A model generated the notes under the pieces. The model saw only the letters and a program-made list of their open reading frames with translations. It had not been told where the DNA came from and searched no databases. Shown piece after piece: positions 1 through 9,728 of a DNA stretch of 64,000 nucleotides. Made by a program: the position numbers and the translations under genes. Source of the stretch: Rhizobium sp. BK251 (GTDB lineage: Bacteria; Pseudomonadota; Alphaproteobacteria; Rhizobiales; Rhizobiaceae); the NCBI RefSeq assembly GCF_004345245.1, contig NZ_SLUQ01000003.1:310001-374000 (forward strand). Reading direction: 5' to 3'. Position 1 is the stretch's first letter; the number at the start of each line of letters is the position of its first letter.

Positions 1-299
1 TCCTTCCTGTCCTGCCGCTTCTCGAAAATCATCTCGAAGGCGATCCAGAACAGAAGCAGGCCGCCCGCGATGCGGAAGGCGCCGATCGAAATCCCGAGCA
101 CGCCGAGCACGCTCGCTCCGAAAAGGGCAAAGACGGCCAGAATGAAGAAGGCGATGATCGTGCCGCGGATCGCCACCTGCCTGCGCTCCGGCCGGTTCAT
201 GCCGACAGTGAGCCCGAGGAATATCGGAGCGAGGCCCGGAGGATCGATGGTGACAAGCAGGGTCGTGAAGGCATTGATCAACACGTCGGATGTGGCCAT
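1..299 (-). CDS. MarC family integral membrane protein (partial, C-terminus outside window)
   Basis: The minus strand reads from an ATG at 299 through to the window edge, giving the first 99 residues with no stop. The protein begins MATSDVLINAFTTLLVTIDP and has the MarC/UPF0056 pattern: an early TTLLVTIDPPGLAPIFLGLT stretch, a basic loop (MNRPERRQ), then hydrophobic segments at about residues 45-65 and 72-90. MarC proteins are inner-membrane proteins of unclear function; the historical link to multiple antibiotic resistance has not held up. The gene diverges from gyrA with about 226 bp between the two starts. The family call is firm; the function is unknown. Confidence 0.85.
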   Translation of the reverse strand, partial: MATSDVLINAFTTLLVTIDPPGLAPIFLGLTVGMNRPERRQVAIRGTIIAFFILAVFALFGASVLGVLGISIGAFRIAGGLLLFWIAFEMIFEKRQDRK

Positions 300-460
300 G
301 ATCGCTCCCGGCGACGGGAAAATTCCCGTGTAGATGATTGTTATGCGAGGATTCGCGTTTAGCAAAGGCCAACTAGTCGGCCTGTTGTCGGACCTGCCCC
401 GGAATCGCCTCGTTTGCCGTCTTTAGAACGCAAAAGTCTGTTTAAAAGCACCCACCAAAA

Positions 461-490
461 TTGGCGTGGCGCGGGCCTTTGGGCTATAAA
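461..490 (+). promoter_or_regulatory. Probable gyrA sigma70-type promoter
   Basis: TTGGCG at 461-466 and TATAAA at 485-490 are separated by 18 bp and lie about 35 bp before the gyrA TTG start. This is the best sigma70-like pair in the marC-gyrA interval. The transcription start is inferred, not known. Confidence 0.45.
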
Positions 491-525
491 TTCCGCAGTG
501 ATTCTAGAAGAGATCGTGATCCGTC

Positions 526-3324
526 TTGACTGAGCAACTACCTACCGGCGGCGGCAAGTATCCGCCAGGCATTGAGCCAATTTCCATCATGGAGGAAATG
601 CAGCGGTCGTATCTCGACTACGCCATGAGCGTGATCGTGAGCCGCGCCCTCCCTGACGTGCGTGACGGGCTGAAGCCGGTGCACCGGCGTATCCTCTACG
701 GCATGTCGGAGCTCGGCATCGACTGGAACAAGAAATACGTGAAGTGCGCCCGCGTGACCGGTGACGTGATGGGTAAATTCCATCCGCACGGCAATGCCGC
801 GATTTACGATGCACTGGCGCGCATGGCGCAGGACTGGTCGCTGCGCCTGCCGCTGATCGACGGGCAGGGCAACTTCGGCTCGGTCGACGGCGATCCGCCG
901 GCGGCGGAACGTTACACGGAGTGCCGCCTGCAGAAGGCCGCGCACTCGCTGCTCGACGATCTCGACAAGGAAACTGTCGATTTCCGCGACAACTATGACG
1001 GCACGCTCTCGGAGCCCGTCGTCGTTCCCGCGAAATTCCCGAACCTCCTGGTCAATGGCGCCGGCGGCATCGCGGTCGGCATGGCGACCAACATTCCGCC
1101 GCACAATCTCTCCGAAGTCATCGACGCCTGCATCGCGCTTATCAATGATCCCGCGATCGAGCTGCCGGAACTGATGAAGATCATTCCCGGACCGGACTTT
1201 CCGACGGGGGCGATGATCCTCGGCCGTTCCGGCATCAGGGCAGCCTACGAGACTGGCCGCGGTTCGGTCATGATGCGCGGCGTGGCGACGATCGAGCCGA
1301 TGCGCGGCGATCGCGAGCAGATCATCATCACCGAGATCCCCTACCAGGTGAACAAGGCCACGATGATCGAAAAGATGGCCGAGCTGGTGCGCGAGAAGCG
1401 CATCGAGGGCATCTCCGATCTGCGCGACGAGTCCGATCGCCAGGGCTATCGCGTCGTCGTCGAGTTGAAGCGCGACGCCAATGCAGAAGTCATCCTGAAT
1501 CAGCTCTACCGCTACACGCCGCTGCAGACGTCCTTCGGCTGCAACATGGTGGCGCTCAACGGCGGCAAGCCGGAACAGCTGACGCTCCTCGATATGCTGC
1601 GCGCCTTTGTCTCGTTCAGAGAAGAAGTTGTTAGCCGGCGAACAAAATTCCTGCTCCGCAAGGCGCGCGAACGCGCTCACGTCCTCGTCGGTCTGGCGAT
1701 TGCTGTAGCGAATATCGACGAGGTCATCCGCGTCATCCGCCAGGCGCCCGATCCGCAGTCGGCGCGCGAGGAATTGATGACGCGCCGGTGGCCGGCGGAG
1801 GACGTCGAGAGCCTGATCCGGCTGATCGACGATCCGCGTCACCGGATTAATGACGACGAGACCTACAATCTTTCCGAGGAACAGGCTCGCGCCATCCTCG
1901 AACTGCGCCTGGCGCGTCTGACCGCACTGGGTCGCGACGAAATAGGCGACGAACTCAATAAGATAGGCGAGGAAATTAAGGATTACCTTGAGATCCTTTC
2001 TTCGCGCGTTCGTATCCAGACCATCGTCAAGGACGAGCTTACGGCAGTCAGAGACGAGTTCGGGACGCCGCGTCGTACGGAGATCATCGACGGCGGCCTC
2101 GAGATGGACGACGAGGACCTTATCGCGCGCGAGGACATGGTCGTCACAGTGTCGCATCTCGGCTACATCAAGCGCGTGCCGCTGACGACGTACCGCGCGC
2201 AGCGCCGCGGCGGCAAGGGCCGCTCCGGCATGACCACCCGCGACGAGGATTTCGTTAGTCGGCTATTCGTAGTCAATACCCATACGCCGGTTCTGTTCTT
2301 CTCCTCGCGCGGCATCGTCTACAAGGAGAAGGTCTGGCGGTTGCCGATCGGCACCCCGACCTCGCGCGGCAAGGCGCTGATCAACATGCTTCCGCTGGAG
2401 TCTGGTGAGCGCATCACCACCATTCTTCCGCTGCCCGAGGACGAGGACAGCTGGGACAACCTCGACGTCATGTTCTCGACGACGCGCGGCACGGTGCGCC
2501 GCAACAAGCTGTCGGACTTCGTCCAGGTCAACCGTAACGGCAAGATTGCGATGAAGCTCGACGAAGAGGGCGACGAAATCCTCTCGGTCGAGACCTGTAC
2601 GGAGCACGACGACGTGCTTCTGACGACTGCACTCGGCCAGTGCATCCGCTTCCCGGTCGATGACGTCCGTGTTTTTGCCGGCCGCAACTCGATCGGGGTG
2701 CGCGGCATCAATCTGGGCGAGGGCGACAGCATCATCTCGATGACGATCGTCGGGCATGTGGATGCCGCTCCGTGGGAGCGCGCCGCCTATCTCAAGCGGT
2801 CGGCTGCTGAACGCCGCGCCACGGGCATCGACGAGGACGATATCGCCCTTGTCGGCGAGGAGGTCACCGAGGAGGGACAGCTGACGGACGAGCGCTATGA
2901 GGAGCTCAAGACGCAGGAACAGTTCGTTCTGACGGTTTCCGAAAAGGGCTTCGGCAAGCGGTCTTCTTCCTACGACTTCCGTATCTCCGGACGCGGCGGC
3001 AAGGGCATCCGTGCGACGGATACGTCGAAGACGGCCGAGATCGGCCTCTTGGTTGCTGCCTTCCCGGTCGAAGATGGCGACCAGATCATGCTGGTCTCGG
3101 ATGGCGGCCAGCTTATCCGCGTGCCCGTCGGTGGCATTCGCATCGCGAGCCGTGCGACGAAGGGCGTGACGATCTTCTCCACGGCAAAGGACGAAAAGGT
3201 CGTTTCCGTCGAGCGCATTAGCGAGCCGGACGGCGAGGATGAGGACGAGGGAGAAACTCCCGAGGCAGGTGTTGCCGAGGGCGAAGCCGGAGCGGGCGAC
3301 ACGCCGGAAAGCTCCGGAGAGTAG
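526..3324 (+). CDS. gyrA: DNA gyrase subunit A
   Basis: This 932-aa protein is the breakage-reunion and DNA-wrapping subunit of DNA gyrase, which introduces negative supercoils together with GyrB. The winged-helix/tower domain carries the catalytic tyrosine Y130 in ERYTE, and the C-terminal beta-pinwheel carries a perfect GyrA box QRRGGKG at 559-565, which separates it from ParC. The tail from about residue 900 is very acidic. In the quinolone-resistance region the E. coli Ser83 position is Ala91, while the Asp87 equivalent (D95) is kept. The start is TTG at 526, with AGAAGAG about 13 nt upstream. A terminator follows directly. Length is slightly above the E. coli protein (875 aa), as is usual in rhizobia. 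Confidence 0.98.
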   Translation: MTEQLPTGGGKYPPGIEPISIMEEMQRSYLDYAMSVIVSRALPDVRDGLKPVHRRILYGMSELGIDWNKKYVKCARVTGDVMGKFHPHGNAAIYDALARMAQDWSLRLPLIDGQGNFGSVDGDPPAAERYTECRLQKAAHSLLDDLDKETVDFRDNYDGTLSEPVVVPAKFPNLLVNGAGGIAVGMATNIPPHNLSEVIDACIALINDPAIELPELMKIIPGPDFPTGAMILGRSGIRAAYETGRGSVMMRGVATIEPMRGDREQIIITEIPYQVNKATMIEKMAELVREKRIEGISDLRDESDRQGYRVVVELKRDANAEVILNQLYRYTPLQTSFGCNMVALNGGKPEQLTLLDMLRAFVSFREEVVSRRTKFLLRKARERAHVLVGLAIAVANIDEVIRVIRQAPDPQSAREELMTRRWPAEDVESLIRLIDDPRHRINDDETYNLSEEQARAILELRLARLTALGRDEIGDELNKIGEEIKDYLEILSSRVRIQTIVKDELTAVRDEFGTPRRTEIIDGGLEMDDEDLIAREDMVVTVSHLGYIKRVPLTTYRAQRRGGKGRSGMTTRDEDFVSRLFVVNTHTPVLFFSSRGIVYKEKVWRLPIGTPTSRGKALINMLPLESGERITTILPLPEDEDSWDNLDVMFSTTRGTVRRNKLSDFVQVNRNGKIAMKLDEEGDEILSVETCTEHDDVLLTTALGQCIRFPVDDVRVFAGRNSIGVRGINLGEGDSIISMTIVGHVDAAPWERAAYLKRSAAERRATGIDEDDIALVGEEVTEEGQLTDERYEELKTQEQFVLTVSEKGFGKRSSSYDFRISGRGGKGIRATDTSKTAEIGLLVAAFPVEDGDQIMLVSDGGQLIRVPVGGIRIASRATKGVTIFSTAKDEKVVSVERISEPDGEDEDEGETPEAGVAEGEAGAGDTPESSGE

Positions 3325-3348
3325 CCGCTGCGCCGGTTCTGAAAGATA

Positions 3349-3378
3349 GGGCGGACGATAAGATGTCTGCCCTTTTTT
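3349..3378 (+). terminator. Rho-independent terminator after gyrA
   Basis: GGGCGGAC (3349-3356) pairs with GTCTGCCC (3365-3372) with one G-T wobble across an 8-nt loop, followed directly by six T. It lies 25 bp after the gyrA stop. Confidence 0.85.
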
Positions 3379-3487
3379 GATGCCGGCCATCGAGCGGTCC
3401 CAGGTGTGTCCCTGGTTGTGGTGTGACTAGATATGCGCCGCCGGCAGGCGCAATGCTGCAACGGTGGCGCGGGGAGGAAGGACAATC

Positions 3488-4027
3488 ATGTCGGGGATCA
3501 TCAAGACCATTGTCGTTGCAATTGCCCGCAATGGCGTGATCGGCCGCGAGGGAGGCTTGCCCTGGCGGCTTTCGACGGACCTGAAGCGGTTCAAGGCACT
3601 CACTCTCGGCAAACCCGTCGTGATGGGCCGAAAGACCTTCGAATCGATTGGTCGTCCATTGCCTGGAAGGCCGAATGTCGTCGTCACGCGCAACAAGGAT
3701 TTCTCGGCCGAAGGCGTAAGCGCCGCTTCCTCGCTCGCGGAGGCCATCGAGATGGCATCGGCGCTCGCGGTGGCGAATGGCAGCGATGAGATCTGTATCA
3801 TCGGCGGAGGCGATATCTATCGCCAGGCACTCGACGAGGTGGATCAGTTGCAGGTGACCCACGTCGAGGCGGATGTCGAAGGAGACGCTTTCTTCCCGGC
3901 CATCGATCCTGCCACGTGGGAAGCCGTCGAGGAAACGCACGTTCCTGCTGGCGAGAAGGACAGCTACGCGACCCGCTTTTCCACTTACAGACGCCGAGAC
4001 GGCCAAAAATCAACTATTTTTCAATAA
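3488..4027 (+). CDS. folA: Dihydrofolate reductase
   Basis: This 179-aa enzyme reduces dihydrofolate to tetrahydrofolate with NADPH in one-carbon metabolism. Visible family signatures are the Met20-loop region NGVIGREGGLPWRL (residues 15-28), the catalytic acid D31 in STDLKRF, the cofactor motif VVMGRKTFESIGRPLPGR (about 44-61) and IIGGGDIY near residue 110. The ATG at 3488 is chosen because a strong GGGGAGGAAGGA ribosome-binding site ends 6 nt before it; a frame extension to 3464 has no such site. It sits between the gyrA terminator and hflK, so it is probably transcribed from its own promoter. Confidence 0.96.
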   Translation: MSGIIKTIVVAIARNGVIGREGGLPWRLSTDLKRFKALTLGKPVVMGRKTFESIGRPLPGRPNVVVTRNKDFSAEGVSAASSLAEAIEMASALAVANGSDEICIIGGGDIYRQALDEVDQLQVTHVEADVEGDAFFPAIDPATWEAVEETHVPAGEKDSYATRFSTYRRRDGQKSTIFQ

Positions 4028-4156
4028 ATCGAGCGAAGCTCTTGACGCTGCGTTGAAAGCATCAGCGCCGATACCTATAACGGTGACAGTCGCACTAGGC
4101 CATTGCCCCCATGGAATTGTGCGGCATCGGGAATAGCAACAGTTTATGAGGTCTTG

Positions 4157-5272
4157 ATGCCTTGGAGCAATCAAAACGGCGGCGGCGGCCCTTGGGGCGG
4201 CGGCGGTGGTGGTAATCAGGGTCCCTGGGGTCAGGGACCGAACAGGCCGCGCGGAAGCGGTGGCAAAGGGGGGCCGCCCGATCTGGAAGAAATCATCCGG
4301 CGGGGACAGGATCGGTTGCGAAGTGTCGTACCGGGCGGCTTCAACGGGGGCGTTTTCCTTATTCTCGGCGCCGTTGTCCTGATCTTCTGGCTCATCCAGT
4401 GCATCTACACGATCCAGCCGGACGAACGTGGTGTCGAACTGCGCTTCGGCAGGCCGCGCGAGGAAGTTTCGCTGCCGGGCCTGCATTTCCATTTCTGGCC
4501 CATGGACACGGTCGAAGTCGTGAAGGTTACGGAGCAACAGCAGAACATCGGCGGGCGCGCGTCTGCGAACTCGTCCACGGGTCTCATGCTTTCCGGTGAC
4601 CAGAACATCGTCAACGTGCAGTTCTCGGTGCTCTACACCGTCACCGATCCAAGGGCGTTCCTCTTTAATCTCGAAAATCCGGCTGAGACGCTGCAACAGG
4701 TCTCTGAAAGCGCGATGCGCGAAGTGGTCGGGCGTCGTCCGGCACAGGATATTTTCCGTGATGCGCGCGCGCAGATCGGCACCGAGGTTCGCGCCATCAT
4801 CCAGGGCACCATGGATCGTTATGGCGCCGGCATTTCCATTAATGCACTGACCATCGAGGATGTCGCACCGCCGCGCGAAGTGGCCGACGCCTTCGAGGAA
4901 GTACAGCGCGCTGACCAGGACAAGCAGCGTCTTGTCGAAGAAGCGAACCAATATGCCAACCAGAAGCTCGGTGGCGCACGAGGCGATGCCGCGCAGATCC
5001 GCGAAGCGGCTGCTGCGTATAAGGACCGCGTCGTCAAGGAAGCGGAAGGTGAGGCACAGCGCTTCGTTTCCGTCTACGACGAATACAAGAAGGCGCCGGA
5101 TGTGACGCGTAAGCGTCTGTTCCTGGAGACTATGGAGTCGGTTCTGAAGGGATCCAACAAGGTAATCATCGATGAGAAGCAGGGCCAGGGAGTCGTTCCC
5201 TACCTACCGCTCAACGAGCTCGCGCGGCCGTCAAGCCAGACGCCTGCAACCCAGCAGCAGGAGGCCAAGTGA
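4157..5272 (+). CDS. hflK: FtsH protease modulator HflK
   Basis: This 371-aa SPFH/prohibitin-family protein forms, with HflC, a large membrane cage around FtsH that modulates degradation of membrane proteins. The N-terminus is the typical Gly/Pro/Trp-rich stretch beginning MPWSNQNGG, followed by one transmembrane helix at about 63-84, the SPFH domain to about 260 and a charged coiled-coil C-terminal part. The start at 4157 has GAGG 5 nt upstream and gives the canonical N-terminus; an upstream in-frame ATG at 4103 would add 18 atypical residues. The hflC start overlaps its stop, so the two are translationally coupled. Confidence 0.95.
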   Translation: MPWSNQNGGGGPWGGGGGGNQGPWGQGPNRPRGSGGKGGPPDLEEIIRRGQDRLRSVVPGGFNGGVFLILGAVVLIFWLIQCIYTIQPDERGVELRFGRPREEVSLPGLHFHFWPMDTVEVVKVTEQQQNIGGRASANSSTGLMLSGDQNIVNVQFSVLYTVTDPRAFLFNLENPAETLQQVSESAMREVVGRRPAQDIFRDARAQIGTEVRAIIQGTMDRYGAGISINALTIEDVAPPREVADAFEEVQRADQDKQRLVEEANQYANQKLGGARGDAAQIREAAAAYKDRVVKEAEGEAQRFVSVYDEYKKAPDVTRKRLFLETMESVLKGSNKVIIDEKQGQGVVPYLPLNELARPSSQTPATQQQEAK

Positions 5273-6231
5273 TGACCAACAGGCTTCCCGCAATTCTCAT
5301 CGGTCTGGCAGTCGTACTGCTGATCGTCTATTCGTCGGTCTTCGTGGTGAACGCGCGCGAGCAGGCAGTCGTCGTACGCTTCGGTCAGATTCAGTCAGTC
5401 AAAACCGAGCCCGGCATATACTTCAAGCTGCCCTTCGCCTTCATGGATGCCGACCGCGTCCAATATGTCGAAAAGCAGGAACTGCGCTTCGACCTCGACA
5501 ATATCCGAGTGCAGGTTTCCGGCGGTGCGTTCTATGACGTGGATGCCTTCGTCATCTACAAGATCAGCGACGCGCGGCGCTTCCGCGAAACCGTGTCCGG
5601 CGACCGCGAGGCGGCCGAGTCTCGGCTTCGTACCCGTCTCGATTCATCCTTGCGTCGCGTCTACGGTCTGAGGGGCTTCGATGCCGCTCTTTCCAACGAG
5701 CGCGCGTCGATGATGACGGAGGTTCGTGACGACCTCCATCGCGACGCCGAAAATCTCGGTATCGATATCGAAGACGTTCGCATTCGCCGGACGGATCTGA
5801 CGCAGGACGTTTCGCAGCAGACTTATAACCGCATGCGGGCCGAGCGCCTCGCCGAGGCCGAACTGCTTCGCGCCGAGGGTACCGAGGAAGGCCAGCGGCG
5901 GCGGGCAATTGCCGACCGTCAGGTCGTCGAGATCGTTGCCGACGCGCAGCGCGAATCGGAAATCCTGCGTGGTCAGGGTGATGCGGAACGCAACCGCGTG
6001 TTTGCCGACGCCTTTACGCGTGACCCGAGCTTCTTCGAGTTCTATCGCTCGATGGCCGCCTACGGCCAGGCGCTGGCCACCTCTGGCACGACAATGGTGC
6101 TTTCGCCGAATTCGGAGTTCTTCCGGTACTTCGACAATGCGAATGGCAGCGGGCCGACTGCCGCGGCTCCAGCCGTCCCGGCCGCGGTGCCCCCGGCAAC
6201 GCCTTCACCCGCACCTGCACCGTCAAACTGA
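5272..6231 (+). CDS. hflC: FtsH protease modulator HflC
   Basis: This 319-aa partner of HflK has one N-terminal membrane helix (about residues 6-26), then the SPFH domain starting at VVNAREQAVVVRFGQI, and a charged helical region. The C-terminus is an Ala/Pro-rich tail. The hflK stop and this ATG share one base (TGATG), with GGAGG 7 nt upstream; a GTG one codon earlier is possible but less likely. The hflK-hflC-degP order is common in Rhizobiaceae and groups membrane and periplasmic protein quality control. Confidence 0.95.
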   Translation: MTNRLPAILIGLAVVLLIVYSSVFVVNAREQAVVVRFGQIQSVKTEPGIYFKLPFAFMDADRVQYVEKQELRFDLDNIRVQVSGGAFYDVDAFVIYKISDARRFRETVSGDREAAESRLRTRLDSSLRRVYGLRGFDAALSNERASMMTEVRDDLHRDAENLGIDIEDVRIRRTDLTQDVSQQTYNRMRAERLAEAELLRAEGTEEGQRRRAIADRQVVEIVADAQRESEILRGQGDAERNRVFADAFTRDPSFFEFYRSMAAYGQALATSGTTMVLSPNSEFFRYFDNANGSGPTAAAPAVPAAVPPATPSPAPAPSN

Positions 6232-6240
6232 CATTCTGAC

Positions 6241-6268
6241 GCCATGCCGACCTCATTGTCGGCATGGC
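6241..6268 (+). terminator. Perfect 11-bp hairpin after hflC
   Basis: GCCATGCCGAC (6241-6251) and GTCGGCATGGC (6258-6268) form a perfect stem with a 6-nt loop, 9 bp after the hflC stop. No T-run follows, so termination is plausible but not certain. Confidence 0.5.
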
Positions 6269-6289
6269 ATTAGACGTCGCTTGCCTTCT

Positions 6290-6323
6290 CACGATCCCGA
6301 CGCTTTTCGGCTTCGGGATCGTG
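6290..6323 (+). repeat. Second perfect 11-bp inverted repeat upstream of degP-like gene
   Basis: CACGATCCCGA (6290-6300) and TCGGGATCGTG (6313-6323) are exact inverted repeats around a 12-nt loop containing TTTT. Together with the preceding hairpin it fills the hflC-degP gap. It could be a second terminator or part of the degP 5' leader. Confidence 0.5.
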
Positions 6324-6479
6324 CTCGAAGTACGCAGCCGGCGTGCGTGCACCGGACAAATATGGACGCCTAGCAACTGACGGCCCATTCGCGAAAAGGT
6401 GATTTCGCCCTCCATCATTCCGCCGTATGCTTGTGCTCACCGTCTGTATTCAAAAAGCTCAGAAGAACGGGGATGCCTG

Positions 6480-8288
6480 ATGGCCACCAGCATACGATCG
6501 CCTTTTAGACGACCAGTCGCCTTGATGGCAGGCGCGGCATTTCTAGCATGCATTTCGGCGAACGGCCCCGCCTTCGCCCAGTCGCAGGAACCCGGCAACA
6601 ATGGTGCTGTGAGCGGCACTGAGGGCAGCATCGCCGCGGTTCCGCCCGCAGTCAGCGCGCCAGCCCCTTCGACCGACGGAAGTGTACCGCCAGCAGCCCC
6701 CCAGGCCGCCATGCCCCCCGCGGCCAGCGGTCCAGCTCCGTCGATCGGCGAAAGCGTGGCGCCAGCTGCTCCCCAAATTGCCGTGCCGCAAGCAGGCGGG
6801 CCCGCATCTGTCGCAGATCTCGCGAGCGGGCTCCTCGACGCAGTCGTCAACATCTCCACTTCGCAGAAGGTGAAGGACGACGACACGGGACCGGCGCCGC
6901 GCATACCCGATGGTTCGCCGTTCCAGGAGTTCTTCAATGACTTCTTCAAGGGGCAGGGTGGCGGTCGCACCGATCACAACGTCAATTCGCTGGGCTCGGG
7001 CTTCGTCATCGATCCGGCAGGCTACATCGTCACCAATAACCACGTCATCGAAGGCGCCGACGATATCGAGGCCATCTTTCCGAACGGCACCAAGTTGAAG
7101 GCCAAGCTGATCGGGACGGACACGAAGACGGACCTTTCGGTCCTGAAGGTCGAGCCCAAGCAGCCGCTCAAGGCCGTGAAGTTCGGCGATTCGAGCAACA
7201 TGCGTATCGGCGACTGGGTGATGGCGATCGGCAATCCCTTCGGCCTCGGCGGCTCCGTGACGGTCGGCATCATCTCGGCGCGCGGCCGCAACATCAATGC
7301 CGGTCCCTACGATAATTTCATCCAGACGGATGCGGCCATCAACAAGGGCAATTCCGGCGGTCCGCTCTTCAACATGAAGGGCGAGGTCATAGGCATCAAC
7401 ACGGCGATCATTTCGCCGAGCGGCGGCTCCATCGGCATCGGCTTCTCGGTTCCGTCCGAGCTTGCTGAAAACGTCGTGAAGCAGCTGATGGAATATGGGG
7501 AGACCAGGCGCGGCTGGCTCGGTGTCCGGATCCAGCCGGTGACCGACGATGTTGCCGACAGCCTTGGCCTCGATACGGCGCGCGGCGCGCTCGTCGCGGG
7601 CGTCATCAAGGGTGGCCCGGTGGACAACGGTGCCATCAAGGCGGGCGACGTCATTCTGAGGTTCGACGGCAAGCCGGTCAACGAGATGCGCGATCTGCCG
7701 CGTGTCGTGGCCGAAAGCCCGGTCGGCAAGGAAGTGGATGTCGTGATCCTGCGCGACGGCAAGGAGCAGACCGTCAAGGCGACGCTCGGACGTCTCGAGG
7801 ACAGCGACCAGGCAGCACTCGACAGCTCCGCGCCTGATGGCGGCTCGGGCGACGGCGGCGATGTCATCGTCCCGGACGACGGTGAGAACAACGATATGGA
7901 CTCCCCGGATACCGGCGAACAGGACCAGGCCCCGGGCGCGGATCAGCAGGATCAGACCCAGCAGTCGCCGGCACCCGATGCCAAATCCGCCAAGAATGTG
8001 CTCGGCCTCTCGCTGTCGCTCCTGAGCGCGGAAACGCGGAAGACTTTCGGTATTGCCGACAGCGTTGACGGCGTCGTCATCACCGAGGTGACGCCCAATT
8101 CGACGGCGGCTGAAAGGGGCCTGAAGGCCGGCGATGTTATCGTGCAGGTTGGTCAGGAGTTCATGCAGAATCCCGACGCGGTAGAGTCCAGGATCGCCAA
8201 GCTGAAGCAGCAGGGGCGCCGCAACGCGCAGCTCATGATTGCCTCGGGGAATGGCGACCTTCGGATCGTCGCGGTGCCAATGGAATAG
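6480..8288 (+). CDS. degP: DegP/HtrA-type periplasmic serine protease with two PDZ domains
   Basis: This 602-aa protein degrades or refolds damaged periplasmic proteins. It has a signal peptide ending AFAQ near residue 35, an unusual Pro/Ala-rich stretch with two related repeats of about 33 residues (about 45-115), a trypsin-fold domain with the triad H188 (TNNHVIEG), D218 (TDLSVLKV) and S292 (GNSGGPLF), PDZ1 (about 340-435), an Asp/Gln-rich linker (about 455-495) and PDZ2 (about 505-600). The ATG at 6480 has GGGGA 6 nt upstream and gives a normal signal peptide. The family call is firm; assignment to DegP rather than DegQ is by size and context. Confidence 0.93.
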   Translation: MATSIRSPFRRPVALMAGAAFLACISANGPAFAQSQEPGNNGAVSGTEGSIAAVPPAVSAPAPSTDGSVPPAAPQAAMPPAASGPAPSIGESVAPAAPQIAVPQAGGPASVADLASGLLDAVVNISTSQKVKDDDTGPAPRIPDGSPFQEFFNDFFKGQGGGRTDHNVNSLGSGFVIDPAGYIVTNNHVIEGADDIEAIFPNGTKLKAKLIGTDTKTDLSVLKVEPKQPLKAVKFGDSSNMRIGDWVMAIGNPFGLGGSVTVGIISARGRNINAGPYDNFIQTDAAINKGNSGGPLFNMKGEVIGINTAIISPSGGSIGIGFSVPSELAENVVKQLMEYGETRRGWLGVRIQPVTDDVADSLGLDTARGALVAGVIKGGPVDNGAIKAGDVILRFDGKPVNEMRDLPRVVAESPVGKEVDVVILRDGKEQTVKATLGRLEDSDQAALDSSAPDGGSGDGGDVIVPDDGENNDMDSPDTGEQDQAPGADQQDQTQQSPAPDAKSAKNVLGLSLSLLSAETRKTFGIADSVDGVVITEVTPNSTAAERGLKAGDVIVQVGQEFMQNPDAVESRIAKLKQQGRRNAQLMIASGNGDLRIVAVPME

Positions 8289-8299
8289 GTAGGCCTCCC

Positions 8300-8835
8300 T
8301 CAGCTATTACGGGACGCAAGCGCCTGCCATTCGGAACGCGAAATGCTGTAGAGCACGTGTCGCTTAAGGGCGAGGTGACTGTCCGGTACGCGCGGATGAT
8401 TGAAATCTCGGACCGGGTCGTGCCGCATGCCAATCCGCCGCATGACGGAGGTCGAGCGAACATTGGTGGTCACGGCAAAGGAGACAACCTCATCGAGGCC
8501 GAGCGTGTCGAAGGCGTGGATGAGGAGAGCTTTCGCCGCCTCGGTGACGTGGCCCTGTCCCCAGAAGCGCTCGGCGAGCCGCCAGCCTATCTCGACCGTG
8601 CCATCCGGCAGATGCGGTTCGAGATCGGTGCGGGTAAGCCCGCAGAAGCCGATCGCCTCTTCAGTCGTCTTCAATTCGAGCGCATACAAGCCGAGGCCGG
8701 TCTCGTCGATGATGCCGCGGTTGCGGTCGAGGAGTTCATCCGCTTCCTCGCGGCTGCGGCGCATGGGAAAGAACTCCATGACGCGCTCGTGCGCCAGTTT
8801 CGAACGACGAGGCGATCCGTTTCGAGGATGACCAT
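8300..8835 (-). pseudogene. GNAT acetyltransferase with disrupted N-terminal frame
   Basis: The 159-codon frame at 8300-8779 holds most of a GNAT domain (RimJ/RimL type): EIGWRLAERFWGQGHVTEAA is motif A, and VMRRIGM the motif B region. The expected first beta-strand ([14 protein letters not shown]) is present but in another frame. It starts at an ATG (8835) that overlaps the serB stop as TGATG, with ACGGAG upstream. The break lies near 8790-8810 and looks like a small deletion, because NWR is followed almost at once by the ERVMEFFPM segment that normally lies some 15 residues later. The remnant could still be translated from the ATG at 8779, but without the first strand. Confidence 0.65.
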
Positions 8836-9728
8836 CAGCTCTCCGTTACGAAATCGGTCTTGCGGTATCCCTGAATGTAGAGAAGGGCGGTAAGGTCGCC
8901 ATGGTTCACGCGCATCTTGGCCTCTGCCGCGACGGCTGGCTTGGCGTGGAGAGCGACTCCAGATCCCGCCAGGTGCAACATGCCGAGGTCGTTGGCTCCA
9001 TCCCCGACTGCAATGGCCTCTTCCACCGATATGCCGAGCCGTCTGGAAATGTCGTTGAGAGCATCGACCTTCGCCTGCTTCCCGAGAATCGGCTCGGCGA
9101 CGAAGCCGCTCAACAGTCCACCTTCTTCCAGCAAAATGTTCGCGCGGTTTTCGTGAAAGCCGAGCTTGGCGCCGATCGGATTGGTAAAGACCGTGAAGCC
9201 GCCCGAGACAAGCGCGGTATGGAAACCCTTCGCCTTCATCGTCGCGATCAGTTCCGGTCCGCCCGGCGTGAGCGTGATACGCTTCGCGATGACCTCATCG
9301 ACAACGGAGACAGGCAAGCCCTTCAGAAGCGCCACGCGCTCGCGCAGTGCGGGTTCGAAGGCGATCTCGCCGTTCATGGCGCGGGCGGTGATTGCGGCGA
9401 CCTTCTCCTTGAGACCGACTTCCGCCGCGAGCTCATCGATGCATTCCTGACCGATCATCGTGGAGTCCATGTCGGCGATCAGCAGCCTCTTGCGCCGCGT
9501 CTCCTGCTCCTGGACGACGAGATCGATGGGGCTCGGACCGATCACGCCGAGGATCGCGGCCTCAGCAGCCTGCAGGCCCGCGCCGTCGCGCAGCGCGATA
9601 TCGCAGGCGACGCCATCGGCAAGCCAATAGAGACCGGACGCGTTGACAGCCTCCGCCGCCCGTTCGGCTATCGCAGGGACAAGAACAGGATTTGACGGAT
9701 TGGCAACAAGCGTGGCAACGAGAGCCAT
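8835..9728 (-). CDS. serB: Phosphoserine phosphatase
   Basis: This 297-aa HAD-superfamily enzyme makes serine from phosphoserine, the last step of the phosphorylated serine pathway. An N-terminal ACT-like region (about 1-75) precedes the HAD core with the nucleophile motif ADMDST (D86, D88), a serine-containing SGGFT motif and the [10 protein letters not shown] motif that binds Mg2+. The ATG at 9728 is preferred; upstream in-frame sequence lies inside miaA and is not family-like. The start codon overlaps that of the divergent miaA in CCATGG. The stop overlaps the original start of the broken GNAT gene. Confidence 0.95.
   Translation of the reverse strand: MALVATLVANPSNPVLVPAIAERAAEAVNASGLYWLADGVACDIALRDGAGLQAAEAAILGVIGPSPIDLVVQEQETRRKRLLIADMDSTMIGQECIDELAAEVGLKEKVAAITARAMNGEIAFEPALRERVALLKGLPVSVVDEVIAKRITLTPGGPELIATMKAKGFHTALVSGGFTVFTNPIGAKLGFHENRANILLEEGGLLSGFVAEPILGKQAKVDALNDISRRLGISVEEAIAVGDGANDLGMLHLAGSGVALHAKPAVAAEAKMRVNHGDLTALLYIQGYRKTDFVTES

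Noticed and set aside
538..2157. Long minus-strand open frame antisense to gyrA
   Set aside because: It is a GC-rich shadow frame with no recognisable domain, opposite a well-defined gyrA.
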